The notes under the pieces: generated by a model
Seen by the model: only the letters and a program-made list of their open reading frames with translations
What the model was told of the DNA's origin: nothing
The model's database searches: none
Part shown: in pieces, positions 28,759-37,484 of the stretch
How the letters are laid out: every line of letters begins with the position of its first letter
How positions within the stretch are numbered: the first letter of the stretch is position 1
Assembly: GCF_030696805.1 (NCBI RefSeq)
Contig: NZ_JAUYRO010000057.1
Location: 16,284-80,283, forward strand
DNA: 64,000 nucleotides
Reading direction: 5' to 3'
From: Methyloversatilis sp.
Lineage (GTDB): Bacteria; Pseudomonadota; Gammaproteobacteria; Burkholderiales; Rhodocyclaceae
Made by a program: the position numbers and the translations under genes

Positions 28759-28774
28759 GCAAGAAGCGGGCCAA
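28759..28774 (-). promoter_or_regulatory. Sigma-54 (-24/-12) promoter of the lanthanide-type alcohol dehydrogenase
   Basis: Minus-strand TTGGCCCGCTTCTTGC has GG and GC ten bases apart and matches the consensus -24 (TGGCACG with one change) and a perfect -12 TTGC. It lies 70 bases before the gene, whose start is preceded by GAGGAGGA. Confidence 0.8.
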
Positions 28775-28836
28775 GTACAAACGAGGGGGAAATACGGTCG
28801 CACCGCCTTGCGAGCGGCGCGAAACAGGTCAGGTGT

Positions 28837-29808
28837 TCATTTTTGTTTCAATCGGGAGGGCGCAGCAGTGCTCAGCGTCTGCTGTTCGTAGCGGCTGTAC
28901 AGATGAGTGACCGAACGTTCGAATTCGCTGCGCGCCAGCGGCATCTGCGCGAAACGTTCGGGCAGCGGCAGCACCATCACTTCAGCCATGTCCATGCCGC
29001 TCATCGCCGCGCGATTCAGCGTGTCGTCGAGCCAGTCGAGCCAGTCGCGTGTCTGGACGACGCCACGCCGGTCGTCATGTACCGGACCGTGGCCGGGCAG
29101 TGTGCGCTTCACCGGGAGTGCGGCGAGCGTGTCGAGCGCTGCGCGCCAGTGGGTGATCGAGGCGTGCGGCGTGGTCGGTGCCCGGTCCAGGAAGATCAGG
29201 TCACCGGCGTACAGCACGCCGGTGGTGCGGTCAAAAATCGCCAGATCGCCTCCGGTGTGGCCTTCCAGCGCGATCAACTCGAACTCGTGACCGCCTATCG
29301 TCAGTCGCCCCGCCTGTGCCGCCTGATCCGCCACGGTGACTTCGGTGCCGGCCAGCCAGTCACCGGCCATGCGATACATGTTGTCGGCGAAGGCTCCGCC
29401 CTGCTCCCGCATGCCGGCCTGCGCAGCCGGCAGCGCCGCCATCGGCACGCCGGAGAATGACTGATTGCCAAGGAAGTGATCCGGGTGCTGATGGGTATTG
29501 AACACCCGGATGACCGGACGGTCGGTCACGCGGGCGATGGCCGCCCGCATCTGTTCGCCGTAGCGACGTGACGGTCCGGTGTCGATCACCACAACGCCCT
29601 CGGCCGTCACGACAAAGGCGGTATTGACGATATTGCCGCCGTTGTCGCGGGAAATGTCCTCGGTTCGACCGACGAAAGCCCAGCTGTTCTCGGCGATCTT
29701 CTGCGGCACGAGGCCGTAGTCGAACCGGTCTGCGGCAGTCGGATCAGCCGCCTGCGCCAGCAGCGTGCCACCGGCCAGGACAAGGGCGAGCAGGAACCGC
29801 CCGATCAT
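28837..29808 (-). CDS. Quinoprotein relay system zinc metallohydrolase (MBL fold)
   Basis: The 323-residue protein has a signal peptide (FLLALVLAGGTLLAQA), the metal site THQHPDHFLGNQSF, a second ligand Asp in GVLYAGDLIFLDRAPT and His residues in LEGHTGGDLA and LPGHGPVH. It belongs to the SoxH-like metallohydrolases that always accompany PQQ dehydrogenase clusters; the true substrate is not known. Its start overlaps the SoxYZ-like gene stop by four bases, so they form one operon. Confidence 0.88.
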   Translation of the reverse strand: MIGRFLLALVLAGGTLLAQAADPTAADRFDYGLVPQKIAENSWAFVGRTEDISRDNGGNIVNTAFVVTAEGVVVIDTGPSRRYGEQMRAAIARVTDRPVIRVFNTHQHPDHFLGNQSFSGVPMAALPAAQAGMREQGGAFADNMYRMAGDWLAGTEVTVADQAAQAGRLTIGGHEFELIALEGHTGGDLAIFDRTTGVLYAGDLIFLDRAPTTPHASITHWRAALDTLAALPVKRTLPGHGPVHDDRRGVVQTRDWLDWLDDTLNRAAMSGMDMAEVMVLPLPERFAQMPLARSEFERSVTHLYSRYEQQTLSTAAPSRLKQK

Positions 29809-30554
29809 GGCTGCACCATCGCGTCGATGCGGTTTCCGTTGTTGTCGCGACCGACCACACGCAGCGCCGCCTTGCCGGTATCCGGCAAGTCGAACGAAAA
29901 CACCGGGTTTTCGCTCAGCGGCTCGAATGTTTCCATGCGCAGCATCGCCTCACCGCTGGCGTCTTCCACCGCCAGCTGCTCGATATAGAAGGCCGGAATG
30001 CCTGGCGCAAGGCCGGTATCCATCGGATGCATGATGCGCAGCCGCACGCGTTGGTTCTGCCCGTCGTGGAATACGCGCGCCTGCACCTGGTTCAGCGTGC
30101 TGGCCCAGTCCGGCGCGCTGCGGCCGGTGCTGGGCGCCGTGCAGCCGCCGCCCGCAGCATCGACCCACACGCCGCCCGCATACCACTTGCCGTCGCCAGT
30201 CTGCACCAGCGCGCGGATCGGGCTGGCCTGCTGCAGCTTGATGCGGAAGGACAGCCCGGGTTGTGCCAGCAGCGGCTGGTAGTCCAGCACCTTGACGATG
30301 GGGTTGAAGTCCGCGACCACCAGCACGCGCTTCACATCGGGCAGGTTCCGGAACTTGATCGTGACCGGCACGTTCATCGAATCTTCGGCCACCTTGGGCG
30401 CCAGCACCTCGACACGCGAATCGAAGGTGACCGGTGCATTGCCGGCATATTCGCGCTGCAGGTCAGGCCAGCGCGACGAACCGAGCGGGTCGGCCGCGCC
30501 AGCCGCTGCACCAAGCCCCAGCGCCAGCCACAGGGCCATCAGTAACTGCTTCAT
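29805..30554 (-). CDS. Quinoprotein dehydrogenase-associated SoxYZ-like carrier
   Basis: The 249-residue exported protein fuses a SoxY-like half and a SoxZ-like half. Between them is the carrier loop AAGGGCTAPS with Cys138, where SoxY normally has its terminal GGCGG. In sulfur oxidation SoxYZ carries intermediates on that Cys; here it belongs to the quinoprotein relay set with the metallohydrolase that overlaps it. AGGAG lies before ATG 30554. It is transcribed divergently from the calcium-type alcohol dehydrogenase. Confidence 0.88.
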   Translation of the reverse strand: MKQLLMALWLALGLGAAAGAADPLGSSRWPDLQREYAGNAPVTFDSRVEVLAPKVAEDSMNVPVTIKFRNLPDVKRVLVVADFNPIVKVLDYQPLLAQPGLSFRIKLQQASPIRALVQTGDGKWYAGGVWVDAAGGGCTAPSTGRSAPDWASTLNQVQARVFHDGQNQRVRLRIMHPMDTGLAPGIPAFYIEQLAVEDASGEAMLRMETFEPLSENPVFSFDLPDTGKAALRVVGRDNNGNRIDAMVQP

Positions 30555-30620
30555 CGGGATCTACTCCTGGTTATCGATCTTTGGATCACTGCACTGCCCC
30601 GTTTCGGGAAGCAAAACAAG

Positions 30621-30657
30621 GGCCATCGCCGTGTCGGCGCCCGTCAAGGCGATGGCC
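30621..30657. repeat. Inverted repeat in the 336-base divergent promoter region
   Basis: GGCCATCGCC (30621-30630) and its exact complement GGCGATGGCC (30648-30657) flank 17 bases. It lies about 65 bases upstream of the SoxYZ-like start and 230 bases before the exaA-like start. Operator or leader RNA hairpin are both possible. Confidence 0.5.
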
Positions 30658-30711
30658 AGTCCTCGAGACGCGAGCTTAACGCCATGCGGCTGTCTCAGGG
30701 CGCGACATCAA

Positions 30712-30732
30712 GGTGTTCAACCGTGGAACACC
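30712..30732. promoter_or_regulatory. Candidate operator upstream of the exaA-like gene
   Basis: Perfect inverted repeat GGTGTTC-N7-GAACACC, 158 bases before ATG 30891. I found no -24/-12 element in this gap, so this enzyme is probably controlled differently from the lanthanide-type one; the rest of the gap shows nothing else I can name. Confidence 0.5.
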
Positions 30733-30890
30733 CGCCAACACCGGGACCGACTCCCTGCTTTCGCGGGAATTTTCTACCAACAGCTTGCGGCCTGCCTGCC
30801 TACGCTGCAGTGCGTGTCGCAGCCCGTCACCCGGATGCCATGGCGAGCGGCGACGCCGACACGACACATCACACTGAAAGAGGAGTCAGG

Positions 30891-32753
30891 ATGAAAACGT
30901 TTTCACTGAAGAACCCGGCACTTTGCATCGCGCTCGGCGCGCTGCTCGCCAGCCCGGCCCACGCCGCAAAGACGGTGAGCTGGGAAGACATCGTCAACGA
31001 CGACAAGACGACCGGCGACGTGCTGACCTACGGCCTGGGCATGAAGGCCCAACGTCACAGCCCGTTGAAGCAGATCAACACGAAAACCGTATCAGCGCTC
31101 TCCCCCGCGTGGTCCTATTCCTTCGGTGGCGAAAAGCAGCGCGGCCAGCAGGGTCAGGCGCTGGTGCACGACGGCATCATCTACATCACCGCTTCGTACT
31201 CGCGCATGTATGCCGTCGAAGCGAAGACCGGCAAGCGGCTGTGGTCCTACGAGCACCGCCTGCCCGACGACATCCGCCCGTGCTGCGACGTGGTGAATCG
31301 CGGCGCTGCCATCTACGGCGACAAGGTGTACTTCGGCACGCTGGACGCCGGCATGGTCGCGCTGAACAAGGACACCGGCAAGGTCGTCTGGTCGAAGAAG
31401 TGGGGCGACCACAAGATCGGCTACACGATGACCGGCGCACCGTTTGTCGTGAAGGATCAGAAGAGCGGCCGCGTCATGCTGGTGCACGGCTCGTCGGGTG
31501 ACGAGTTCGGCGTGATCGGCTATCTGTTTGCACGAGATGTCGACACCGGCGAAGAAATCTGGGCACGCCCGATGGTCGAAGGCCATATGGGTCGGCTGAA
31601 CGGCAAGGACAGCACGCCGACCGGCGACGCCAAGGCACCCAGCTGGCCGGATGACCCCAGCTCGCCGACCGGCAAGGTCGAAGCCTGGAGTCACGGTGGC
31701 GGTGCCCCTTGGCAGACCGCCTCGTTCGATGTCGAACAGAACATGGTCGTGATCGGCACCGGCAACCCGGCGCCGTGGAACACGTGGAAGCGCACCAAGG
31801 AAGGCGACAGCCCGTCCAAGTGGCCCAGCCTGTTCACCTCCGGCCAGGCCTATGTCGATGCATCGAACGGCGAACTGAAGGGTTTCTTCTCGCACACGCC
31901 AAACGACGCCTGGGACTTCTCGGGCAACAATTCGGTGCTGCTGTTCGAATACAAGGATCCGAAGACCGGCAAGCTGGTGAAGGCTTCGGCGCACGCCGAC
32001 CGCAACGGCTACTTCTTCGTGACCGACCGCGAAAAGCTGGCCACCGGTGCCGGCTACCCGTGGAAGCAGACGGCACTGATCGGTGCCTGGCCGTTTGTCG
32101 ATGGCATCACCTGGACCAAGGGTTTCGACCTCAAGACCGGCATGCCGAACGTGGTCGAAAGCCAGTACCCGCCGAAGCCGAAGGCGGGCGAGGAGAAAGG
32201 CGAAAGCATTTTCGTGTCGCCGCCCTTCCTCGGCGGCACCAACTGGATGCCGATGTCCTATAGTCCGGTTACCGAGCTTTTCTACATCCCGGGCAACCAT
32301 TGGGCGATGGACTACTGGACGGAAAACGTCACCTACAAGGCGGGTGCCGCCTACCTCGGCCAGGGCTTCCGCATCAAGAAACTGTTTGATGACCACGTCG
32401 GCACGCTTCGGGCGATCGACCCGAAGACCGGCAAGATCGCCTGGGAACACAAGGAGCAGTTCCCGCTGTGGGCCGGTACGCTGACCACCGCTGGCGGCCT
32501 GTTGTTCACCGGTACGTCGGACGGCTACGTGAAGGCCTTCGACGCCAGGACCGGCAAGGAAATGTGGAAGTTCCAGACCGGCTCCGGTGTGGTTTCGGTG
32601 CCCATCACGTGGGAACAGGACGGTGAGCAGTACGTCGGCATCGCGTCAGGCTACGGTGGTGCCGTGCCGCTGTGGGGCGGCGACATGGCCGAGCTGACCA
32701 AGCAGGTGAATCAAGGCGGCTCGTTCTGGGCCTTCAAGTTGCCGAAGCGCTGA
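30891..32753 (+). CDS. exaA: PQQ-dependent ethanol dehydrogenase, calcium type (ExaA/PedE-like)
   Basis: The 620-residue periplasmic quinoprotein has a signal peptide (ALCIALGALLASPAHA), the Cys131-Cys132 pair (RPCCDVV) and catalytic Asp342 in AWDFSGNNSVLLFEY. Position 344 is Ser, not Asp, as in the Ca-dependent ExaA/PedE. It therefore pairs functionally with the lanthanide-type enzyme 2.2 kb away. AGAGGAG precedes ATG 30891; the longer open frame upstream is spurious. The downstream pentapeptide protein and cytochrome c read in the same direction. Confidence 0.92.
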   Translation: MKTFSLKNPALCIALGALLASPAHAAKTVSWEDIVNDDKTTGDVLTYGLGMKAQRHSPLKQINTKTVSALSPAWSYSFGGEKQRGQQGQALVHDGIIYITASYSRMYAVEAKTGKRLWSYEHRLPDDIRPCCDVVNRGAAIYGDKVYFGTLDAGMVALNKDTGKVVWSKKWGDHKIGYTMTGAPFVVKDQKSGRVMLVHGSSGDEFGVIGYLFARDVDTGEEIWARPMVEGHMGRLNGKDSTPTGDAKAPSWPDDPSSPTGKVEAWSHGGGAPWQTASFDVEQNMVVIGTGNPAPWNTWKRTKEGDSPSKWPSLFTSGQAYVDASNGELKGFFSHTPNDAWDFSGNNSVLLFEYKDPKTGKLVKASAHADRNGYFFVTDREKLATGAGYPWKQTALIGAWPFVDGITWTKGFDLKTGMPNVVESQYPPKPKAGEEKGESIFVSPPFLGGTNWMPMSYSPVTELFYIPGNHWAMDYWTENVTYKAGAAYLGQGFRIKKLFDDHVGTLRAIDPKTGKIAWEHKEQFPLWAGTLTTAGGLLFTGTSDGYVKAFDARTGKEMWKFQTGSGVVSVPITWEQDGEQYVGIASGYGGAVPLWGGDMAELTKQVNQGGSFWAFKLPKR

Positions 32754-32758
32754 TGCAG

Positions 32759-32776
32759 CGGGGCCGCGAGGCCCCG
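32759..32776 (+). terminator. Hairpin after the exaA-like gene
   Basis: Stem CGGGGCC/GGCCCCG with a GCGA loop, eight bases after the stop, followed by a weak T-containing tract (GTCATTTCC). It may be an attenuating terminator, since two genes follow on the same strand. Confidence 0.55.
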
Positions 32777-32952
32777 TCATTTCCTCCTCAGGCGGGCCGT
32801 CTGCCGACGGTCCGTTCCTTTATTCCTGGTCGACACGCCCGAGCCGGGGGAAACAGCGGCCACTCCTCCGCTGATCCACCCATCGGAAGCACCCGGGCGC
32901 CGCCTTTCGCTCCCGGAGCCGTGACGATCAGGTCTCTTTTCCGGATCCGCCC

Positions 32953-33552
32953 ATGAAGCTTTCGCGCATCGTCGCCTTCTTTGTGCTGCTCGCTGGCCTG
33001 ACTGCCCAGGCCCATGCCGTGGATGCGTCGTCTGTCGAGGACGTGCATGAAGAAGTGCTGGTCATCAATGGCTGCCCCATCTGGCCCTACACCCGCTGTC
33101 CCGGCGTTGACCTCAGTCACGCCGACCTGTCGCTGCGCGATCTTGCAGGTGCCGATCTGACTGGCGCAAGGCTGGTCCGCGCGGACCTGCGCAGCGCCAA
33201 TCTGGCTGGCGCCATGCTGGATGGGGCCGATCTGAGCGCGGCGAACGTCCAGAAGGCGAACATTCCTGCCGCATCGCTGCGCGGCGCCAGGCTCATCGCC
33301 ACGGATCTGGAGTTCGCGCGCATGTTCCGCGCCGACCTCAGCAATGCCGACTTGTCGATGGCGAACATGGAAGCCGCCCGTGCCACCCATGTGAGGCTGA
33401 ACGGCGCCCGGCTGATCGACGTGAACATGCAGGAAACGAAGTTCCAGGAAGCCGACTTCCGCAACGCTGTCATGAAGAACTGCTTCACCCGCTTTGCCGT
33501 ATTCCTCGACGTGAGCTTCGAGGGCTGCGACGGCTGCCCGGTGGACTGGTAA
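32953..33552 (+). CDS. Exported pentapeptide-repeat protein
   Basis: The 199-residue protein has a signal peptide (IVAFFVLLAGLTAQAHA) and some fifteen A(D/N)LxX repeats (VDLSHADLSLRDLAGADLTG), which form a right-handed quadrilateral helix. Four Cys near the ends (NGCPIW, TRCPG, KNCFT, EGCDGCP) could form disulfides in the periplasm. Genes of this kind recur beside PQQ ethanol dehydrogenases, but their role is not known to me. The next gene follows after nine bases. Confidence 0.85.
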   Translation: MKLSRIVAFFVLLAGLTAQAHAVDASSVEDVHEEVLVINGCPIWPYTRCPGVDLSHADLSLRDLAGADLTGARLVRADLRSANLAGAMLDGADLSAANVQKANIPAASLRGARLIATDLEFARMFRADLSNADLSMANMEAARATHVRLNGARLIDVNMQETKFQEADFRNAVMKNCFTRFAVFLDVSFEGCDGCPVDW

Positions 33553-33561
33553 GCCCGATCA

Positions 33562-34038
33562 ATGATGCCGAGACCCGACATGACACACCGACTGCTCACT
33601 GCGCTGTTCGCCGCCTCGCTGATCCTCTTGTCAGGCACCGTCGGGGCCGAACGCCCCGAAGCGCCACTGACCGACACGTCGTCCCTGCCCGCGCTGGGCG
33701 ATGGCTGGCGCGATGCCAACCCCTATCGTGGCGATGAGCAGATCGCCGCCGTCGGGCGCACGCTGTACAACGAAACCTGTTCGAAATGCCACGGCCCTGA
33801 CATGAACGCCAAAGGCCACCCCGCACCGCCGCTGCGCCGGCTGCAGCGCTACTGCAAGAAGGTGCAGGACGCCGCGCTGAAAGCGCGCTGCCTGGCCGAC
33901 GTGGACCACTATTTCGTGACCACGGTGCTGAAGGGCAAATACATCCTTGGTGTGGAACACATGCCCGCGTGGGACGGCATCCTGAAGCAGGAAGCCGTGT
34001 GGGCGATCAAGACCTACGTCGATTCGCGCAGCCGCTGA
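33562..34038 (+). CDS. c-type cytochrome of the exaA-like cluster
   Basis: The 158-residue protein has a signal peptide (LLTALFAASLILLSGTVGA) and one heme site CSKCHGPDMNAKGH, then LRRLQRYCKKVQDAALKARCLADVDHYF with two extra Cys that may form a disulfide, and Met ligand VEHMPAWDGILKQEAVWAIKTYV. The lead LGDGWRDANPYRG and the C-terminal helix resemble the PedF-like cytochrome of this window, so the two are paralogs. It should take electrons from the quinoprotein. Starts at 33565 or 33580 are also possible. Confidence 0.85.
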   Translation: MMPRPDMTHRLLTALFAASLILLSGTVGAERPEAPLTDTSSLPALGDGWRDANPYRGDEQIAAVGRTLYNETCSKCHGPDMNAKGHPAPPLRRLQRYCKKVQDAALKARCLADVDHYFVTTVLKGKYILGVEHMPAWDGILKQEAVWAIKTYVDSRSR

Positions 34039-34055
34039 CCGGCATCCGAAATGAA

Positions 34056-34087
34056 AAAGGCCCGCCGGTGCATGCCAGCGGGCCTTT
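34056..34087. terminator. Bidirectional terminator between convergent genes
   Basis: AAAGGCCCGC/GCGGGCCTTT stem with a 12-base loop lies between the cytochrome c gene and the convergent chemoreceptor gene. Confidence 0.8.
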
Positions 34088-34105
34088 GCAGTATGCGGGA
34101 GCGGA

Positions 34106-35272
34106 TCAGACCTGGAAGGTCCGCAGGCTGCCTTCGAGCTCGCGTGCCGACGCGGCCAGCGATTCCCCCTGCGTCGCGGTCATCGACACACCGCGCGCAT
34201 TGTCTTCCGACAGTGCCGACAATTCGCCCGCATTGCGCAGGATGGCATGCGCCGTGGTGTCCTGTTCCTGCATGCTCAGTGCGACTTCGCCGGACTTGCT
34301 GACCAGTTCATCCATGCGCTGCAGGATGTTCGTAAAGGTGTCGACCGCGCCGCGCGAAGTCTTTACAGCGCCACTGACCCGCTCGCTGGCCTGTCCGACA
34401 CGTTCAACGGTTTCCTTCGCGTCGTGACGGATCTTGGCAACGATGTGTTCGATGTCGGCGGTCGAGCCCTGCGTGCGCTGAGCCAGCTTGCGCACCTCGT
34501 CGGCCACCACGGCAAAACCACGGCCCTGTTCACCGGCACGTGCGGCTTCGATCGCAGCGTTCAGCGCCAGCAGGTTGGTCTGATCCGAAATTTCCTTCAC
34601 CACGTCGTTGATCTTGGCGATTTCTTCGGAATCCTTCACCAGCCGTTCGATCACTGTCAGCGACTCTTCCATCTCGACCGCAATGCGGCTGACGCCTGCC
34701 ATCGAATGTTCGAGGTCGGTCTTGCCGCTGCGCGTGCTGTCACCGGTACTGCGCACGATGCTGTCCATGTCCGCCGACAGGGCGGCAACCTGACGCGCCG
34801 ACGCCGTCATTTCCTCCATCGCCTCGGCGACGGTGCGGATGCGGTCCGCCTGCTTCGTACCGTTCTGGTTCGCCGTGATGGTCAGTTGCGACAGTTCCTC
34901 GGCGGACTGCGTCAGTGTCGATGACAGTACCGTCATTTTCTCGATCAGCTTGCGAAAGGACTTGCAGGCCTGGTTGTACTCGTAACCCAGCCAAGCGAAG
35001 TCGTCCTTGCCTGACAGATTGAGCTTGTGGTTCAGCTTGCCCTCGGCGAGGCTGTGCAGCGCATTGACGAGCATTTCGGCTCGCCGGCCGAAGCCGTTGC
35101 CGAACCAGAAACCGACGCCGAGGATTGCCGCGAAGCTGATCGCGCCTGCGGCCAACATACCGGCGGTGCCCGGAAAGAACGTTTGCTGTACCCCGAGTGT
35201 CGTCACGCTACCGACACTCGCCAACAGTGAATGAAATATGAACGCCTTTCGTACGCTGAGCTGATTTCTCAT
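34106..35272 (-). CDS. Methyl-accepting chemotaxis protein without periplasmic domain
   Basis: The 388-residue receptor has two closely spaced membrane helices near the N-terminus (residues about 10-65) and no sizeable periplasmic domain, then a HAMP-like linker and the signalling coil with [40 protein letters not shown] (first part [20 protein letters not shown]). The input is thus membrane or cytoplasmic. ATG 35272 follows GAGGAGG. A terminator separates it from dctM upstream. Confidence 0.9.
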   Translation of the reverse strand: MRNQLSVRKAFIFHSLLASVGSVTTLGVQQTFFPGTAGMLAAGAISFAAILGVGFWFGNGFGRRAEMLVNALHSLAEGKLNHKLNLSGKDDFAWLGYEYNQACKSFRKLIEKMTVLSSTLTQSAEELSQLTITANQNGTKQADRIRTVAEAMEEMTASARQVAALSADMDSIVRSTGDSTRSGKTDLEHSMAGVSRIAVEMEESLTVIERLVKDSEEIAKINDVVKEISDQTNLLALNAAIEAARAGEQGRGFAVVADEVRKLAQRTQGSTADIEHIVAKIRHDAKETVERVGQASERVSGAVKTSRGAVDTFTNILQRMDELVSKSGEVALSMQEQDTTAHAILRNAGELSALSEDNARGVSMTATQGESLAASARELEGSLRTFQV

Positions 35273-35414
35273 GTGTTCCTCCTCGGAAGCAAGATCGATG
35301 GCCAAAATGGAGCGGCGCTTGTGTTGTTTTGACTTCTCGGTGCGGTGCGCCGTCCGACTCGTTCTGCAAGTAACGACCGGCGGAGCGCCTGGCTTGAATC
35401 AATCTTGGAAAAGC

Positions 35415-35445
35415 AAAACGCCGCACCAGGGTGGTGCGGCGTTTT
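35415..35445. terminator. Terminator after dctM
   Basis: AAAACGCCGCACC/GGTGCGGCGTTTT perfect 13-base stem with a five-base loop, 35 bases after the dctM stop; its A/T ends let it work in both directions. Confidence 0.9.
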
Positions 35446-35479
35446 GAGCCGGTTGCAACTTCGGACAGTCGGAAGGCCG

Positions 35480-36766
35480 TTAGCTCATCATGCCCAGCGT
35501 ACGCGGCAACCACAGTGACAGCGACGGCCAGTAGGTAACGATCATCAGGAACACGAGCATGGTGACGAGCCAGGGCGTGACTGCCTTGGTCATGTCGGTC
35601 ATGCCCAGTTTCGCGATGCCGCTGCCGACATAGAGGTTGAGCCCGACCGGCGGCGTGATCATGCCGATTTCCATATTCACCGTGATGATGATGCCGAAAT
35701 GCACCGGATCGATGCCCAGCGCCATCGCCACCGGGAACAGGATGGGCGCCGTGATCAGGATGATGGACGAAGGCTCCATGATATTGCCGGCCAGCAGCAG
35801 CAGGATGTTCACCACCAGCAGGAAGCCGAGCGCACCCAGGCCGCTGTCCACCAGCCAGGCCGCCACCGCCTGAGGAATCTGCTCCGAGGTCAGCAGGAAG
35901 GAGAACAGGATGGCGTTGGTGATGATGTAGAGCAGCATCGCGCTCATGTTGGCCGAATCGAGCAGCACCTTCGGAATGCGCTTCAGCGGCAGATCGCGAT
36001 AGACGAACACGGCCACGATGAAGGCGTACACCGCACTCATCGCCGCTGCTTCGGTCGGTGTGAAGATGCCGGTGTAGATGCCGCCCATCACGACGACGAT
36101 CAGCATCAAGCCCCAGAACGACTCGCGAAAGGCCTTGAGGCGGTCAGCAACCGGGGCCTTTGCCATGCGCGGATAATTGTTCTTCTTCGCATACCACCAG
36201 GTCGTGAAGCCGAGCATGAACAGCAGCACCGCGCCCGGAATCACGCCCGCCATGAACAGGGCGCCGATCGACGAATTGGTCGACACCGCGTACATCACCA
36301 TGACGATGGACGGCGGAATCAGGATGCCCAGCGCGCCGGAGCTGGCGACAATGCCGGCGCCGAACTTCATCGGAAAGCCCTGCTTCACCATCGCCGGCAG
36401 CAGGATGGCGCCGATCGCCGCCACGGTCGCCGGGCTGGAACCCGACACCGCGGCAAACAGACCGCAGGCCACGACACCGCCCATGCCCAGACCACCGTGG
36501 AAGTGACCGACCAGCGAAGTGGCGAAATTGATCATGCGTTTCGCCACACCGCCATGGGTCAGGAAGTTGCCGGCCAGGATGAAGAACGGAATCGCCATGA
36601 TTTCGAACTTCTCGATACCCGTGAACAATTTCAGCGCCACCGACTCGACCGGCACGTCGGTCATCGTGAACAGGAAGGTCAGTACCGTCAGACCGAGCGA
36701 GATCGATACCGGCATGCCGGTCAGCATCAGCACCAGCAGCACGACGAAGATGATGGCGGCGCTCAT
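35480..36766 (-). CDS. dctM: TRAP transporter large permease DctM
   Basis: The 428-residue protein has about twelve membrane helices and DctM-type stretches (GMPVSISLGLTVLTFLF, GIPFFILAGNFLTHGG-like, ITPPVGLNLYVGSGIAKL). With DctQ it moves C4-dicarboxylates or similar acids with sodium. The start overlaps the dctQ stop by four bases. Confidence 0.95.
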   Translation of the reverse strand: MSAAIIFVVLLVLMLTGMPVSISLGLTVLTFLFTMTDVPVESVALKLFTGIEKFEIMAIPFFILAGNFLTHGGVAKRMINFATSLVGHFHGGLGMGGVVACGLFAAVSGSSPATVAAIGAILLPAMVKQGFPMKFGAGIVASSGALGILIPPSIVMVMYAVSTNSSIGALFMAGVIPGAVLLFMLGFTTWWYAKKNNYPRMAKAPVADRLKAFRESFWGLMLIVVVMGGIYTGIFTPTEAAAMSAVYAFIVAVFVYRDLPLKRIPKVLLDSANMSAMLLYIITNAILFSFLLTSEQIPQAVAAWLVDSGLGALGFLLVVNILLLLAGNIMEPSSIILITAPILFPVAMALGIDPVHFGIIITVNMEIGMITPPVGLNLYVGSGIAKLGMTDMTKAVTPWLVTMLVFLMIVTYWPSLSLWLPRTLGMMS

Positions 36767-37425
36767 TTGCGGCCTCCCTTCGCGTGTTCGGCTTCTTCCG
36801 CGTTTTCGACCGCCTCGCCCACCAGAATGGGCTTGACCTCGTCCATGCCTTCGACGTGCGCATGATCGTGATGCGGCAGCTCACCGGTACGGATGAAGGT
36901 CGTCATCACCTGCAGGAAGCGGAAGCACATCAGGCCGGAGCCGAGCGGGATCGCCATGTAGACCATCCAGGTCGGCCACTCGAGATCGGGCGTGGTCGGT
37001 CCTTCATACAGATCACCGACGTCCATCCCGATCGTGCTGCGTACCGCGTAGGCGGCGCCGTTCTCCCACACGAAGTGACTGCCCAGCACGCACACAATGC
37101 CGGTGAACAACGCGCCGGCCGCCAGTCCGAAAATGACGAACTTGTTGCGCAGCGCAGGTTGCAGCTGATTGATCAGAACATCCACGCCGACGTGGATGCC
37201 GGTGCGCACCCCGTAGGCGGCGCCGAACTTGGCCATCCACACGAACAGGATGATGCACAGCTCCTGCGCCCAGCTGAGGTTCAGTGACAGCAGCCAGTCC
37301 TGCAGGCCCGGGATGCTAAATCCCGTGGCGTAGCGATGGACTACCGCGACGAAAATGACGACGGTGGCGACGCCAATCAGCAGCGTGATCAGCCACTCCT
37401 CGATATGGTCGAGCAAGCGGAGCAC
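36763..37425 (-). CDS. dctQ: TRAP transporter small permease DctQ
   Basis: The 220-residue protein has four membrane helices, with the WAQELCIILFVWMAKFGAAYGVRTGIHVGVD region (first part WAQELCIILFVWMAKFGAAY) typical of DctQ. The C-terminal cytoplasmic tail is long and His/Glu-rich (HHDHAHVEGMDE), which is unusual. Between dctP and dctM. Confidence 0.93.
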   Translation of the reverse strand: MLRLLDHIEEWLITLLIGVATVVIFVAVVHRYATGFSIPGLQDWLLSLNLSWAQELCIILFVWMAKFGAAYGVRTGIHVGVDVLINQLQPALRNKFVIFGLAAGALFTGIVCVLGSHFVWENGAAYAVRSTIGMDVGDLYEGPTTPDLEWPTWMVYMAIPLGSGLMCFRFLQVMTTFIRTGELPHHDHAHVEGMDEVKPILVGEAVENAEEAEHAKGGRK

Positions 37426-37484
37426 GGCGGTCTCCCTGAAAATTGTGTAAGGCGCGCAGAGAGCCCTGCGCCCGGCGGATCAGG

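Noticed and set aside
31092..32450. 452-residue minus-strand frame inside the exaA-like gene
   Set aside because: It mirrors the quinoprotein codons and has no recognisable domain; similar long shadows lie opposite the lanthanide-type enzyme and phoX.
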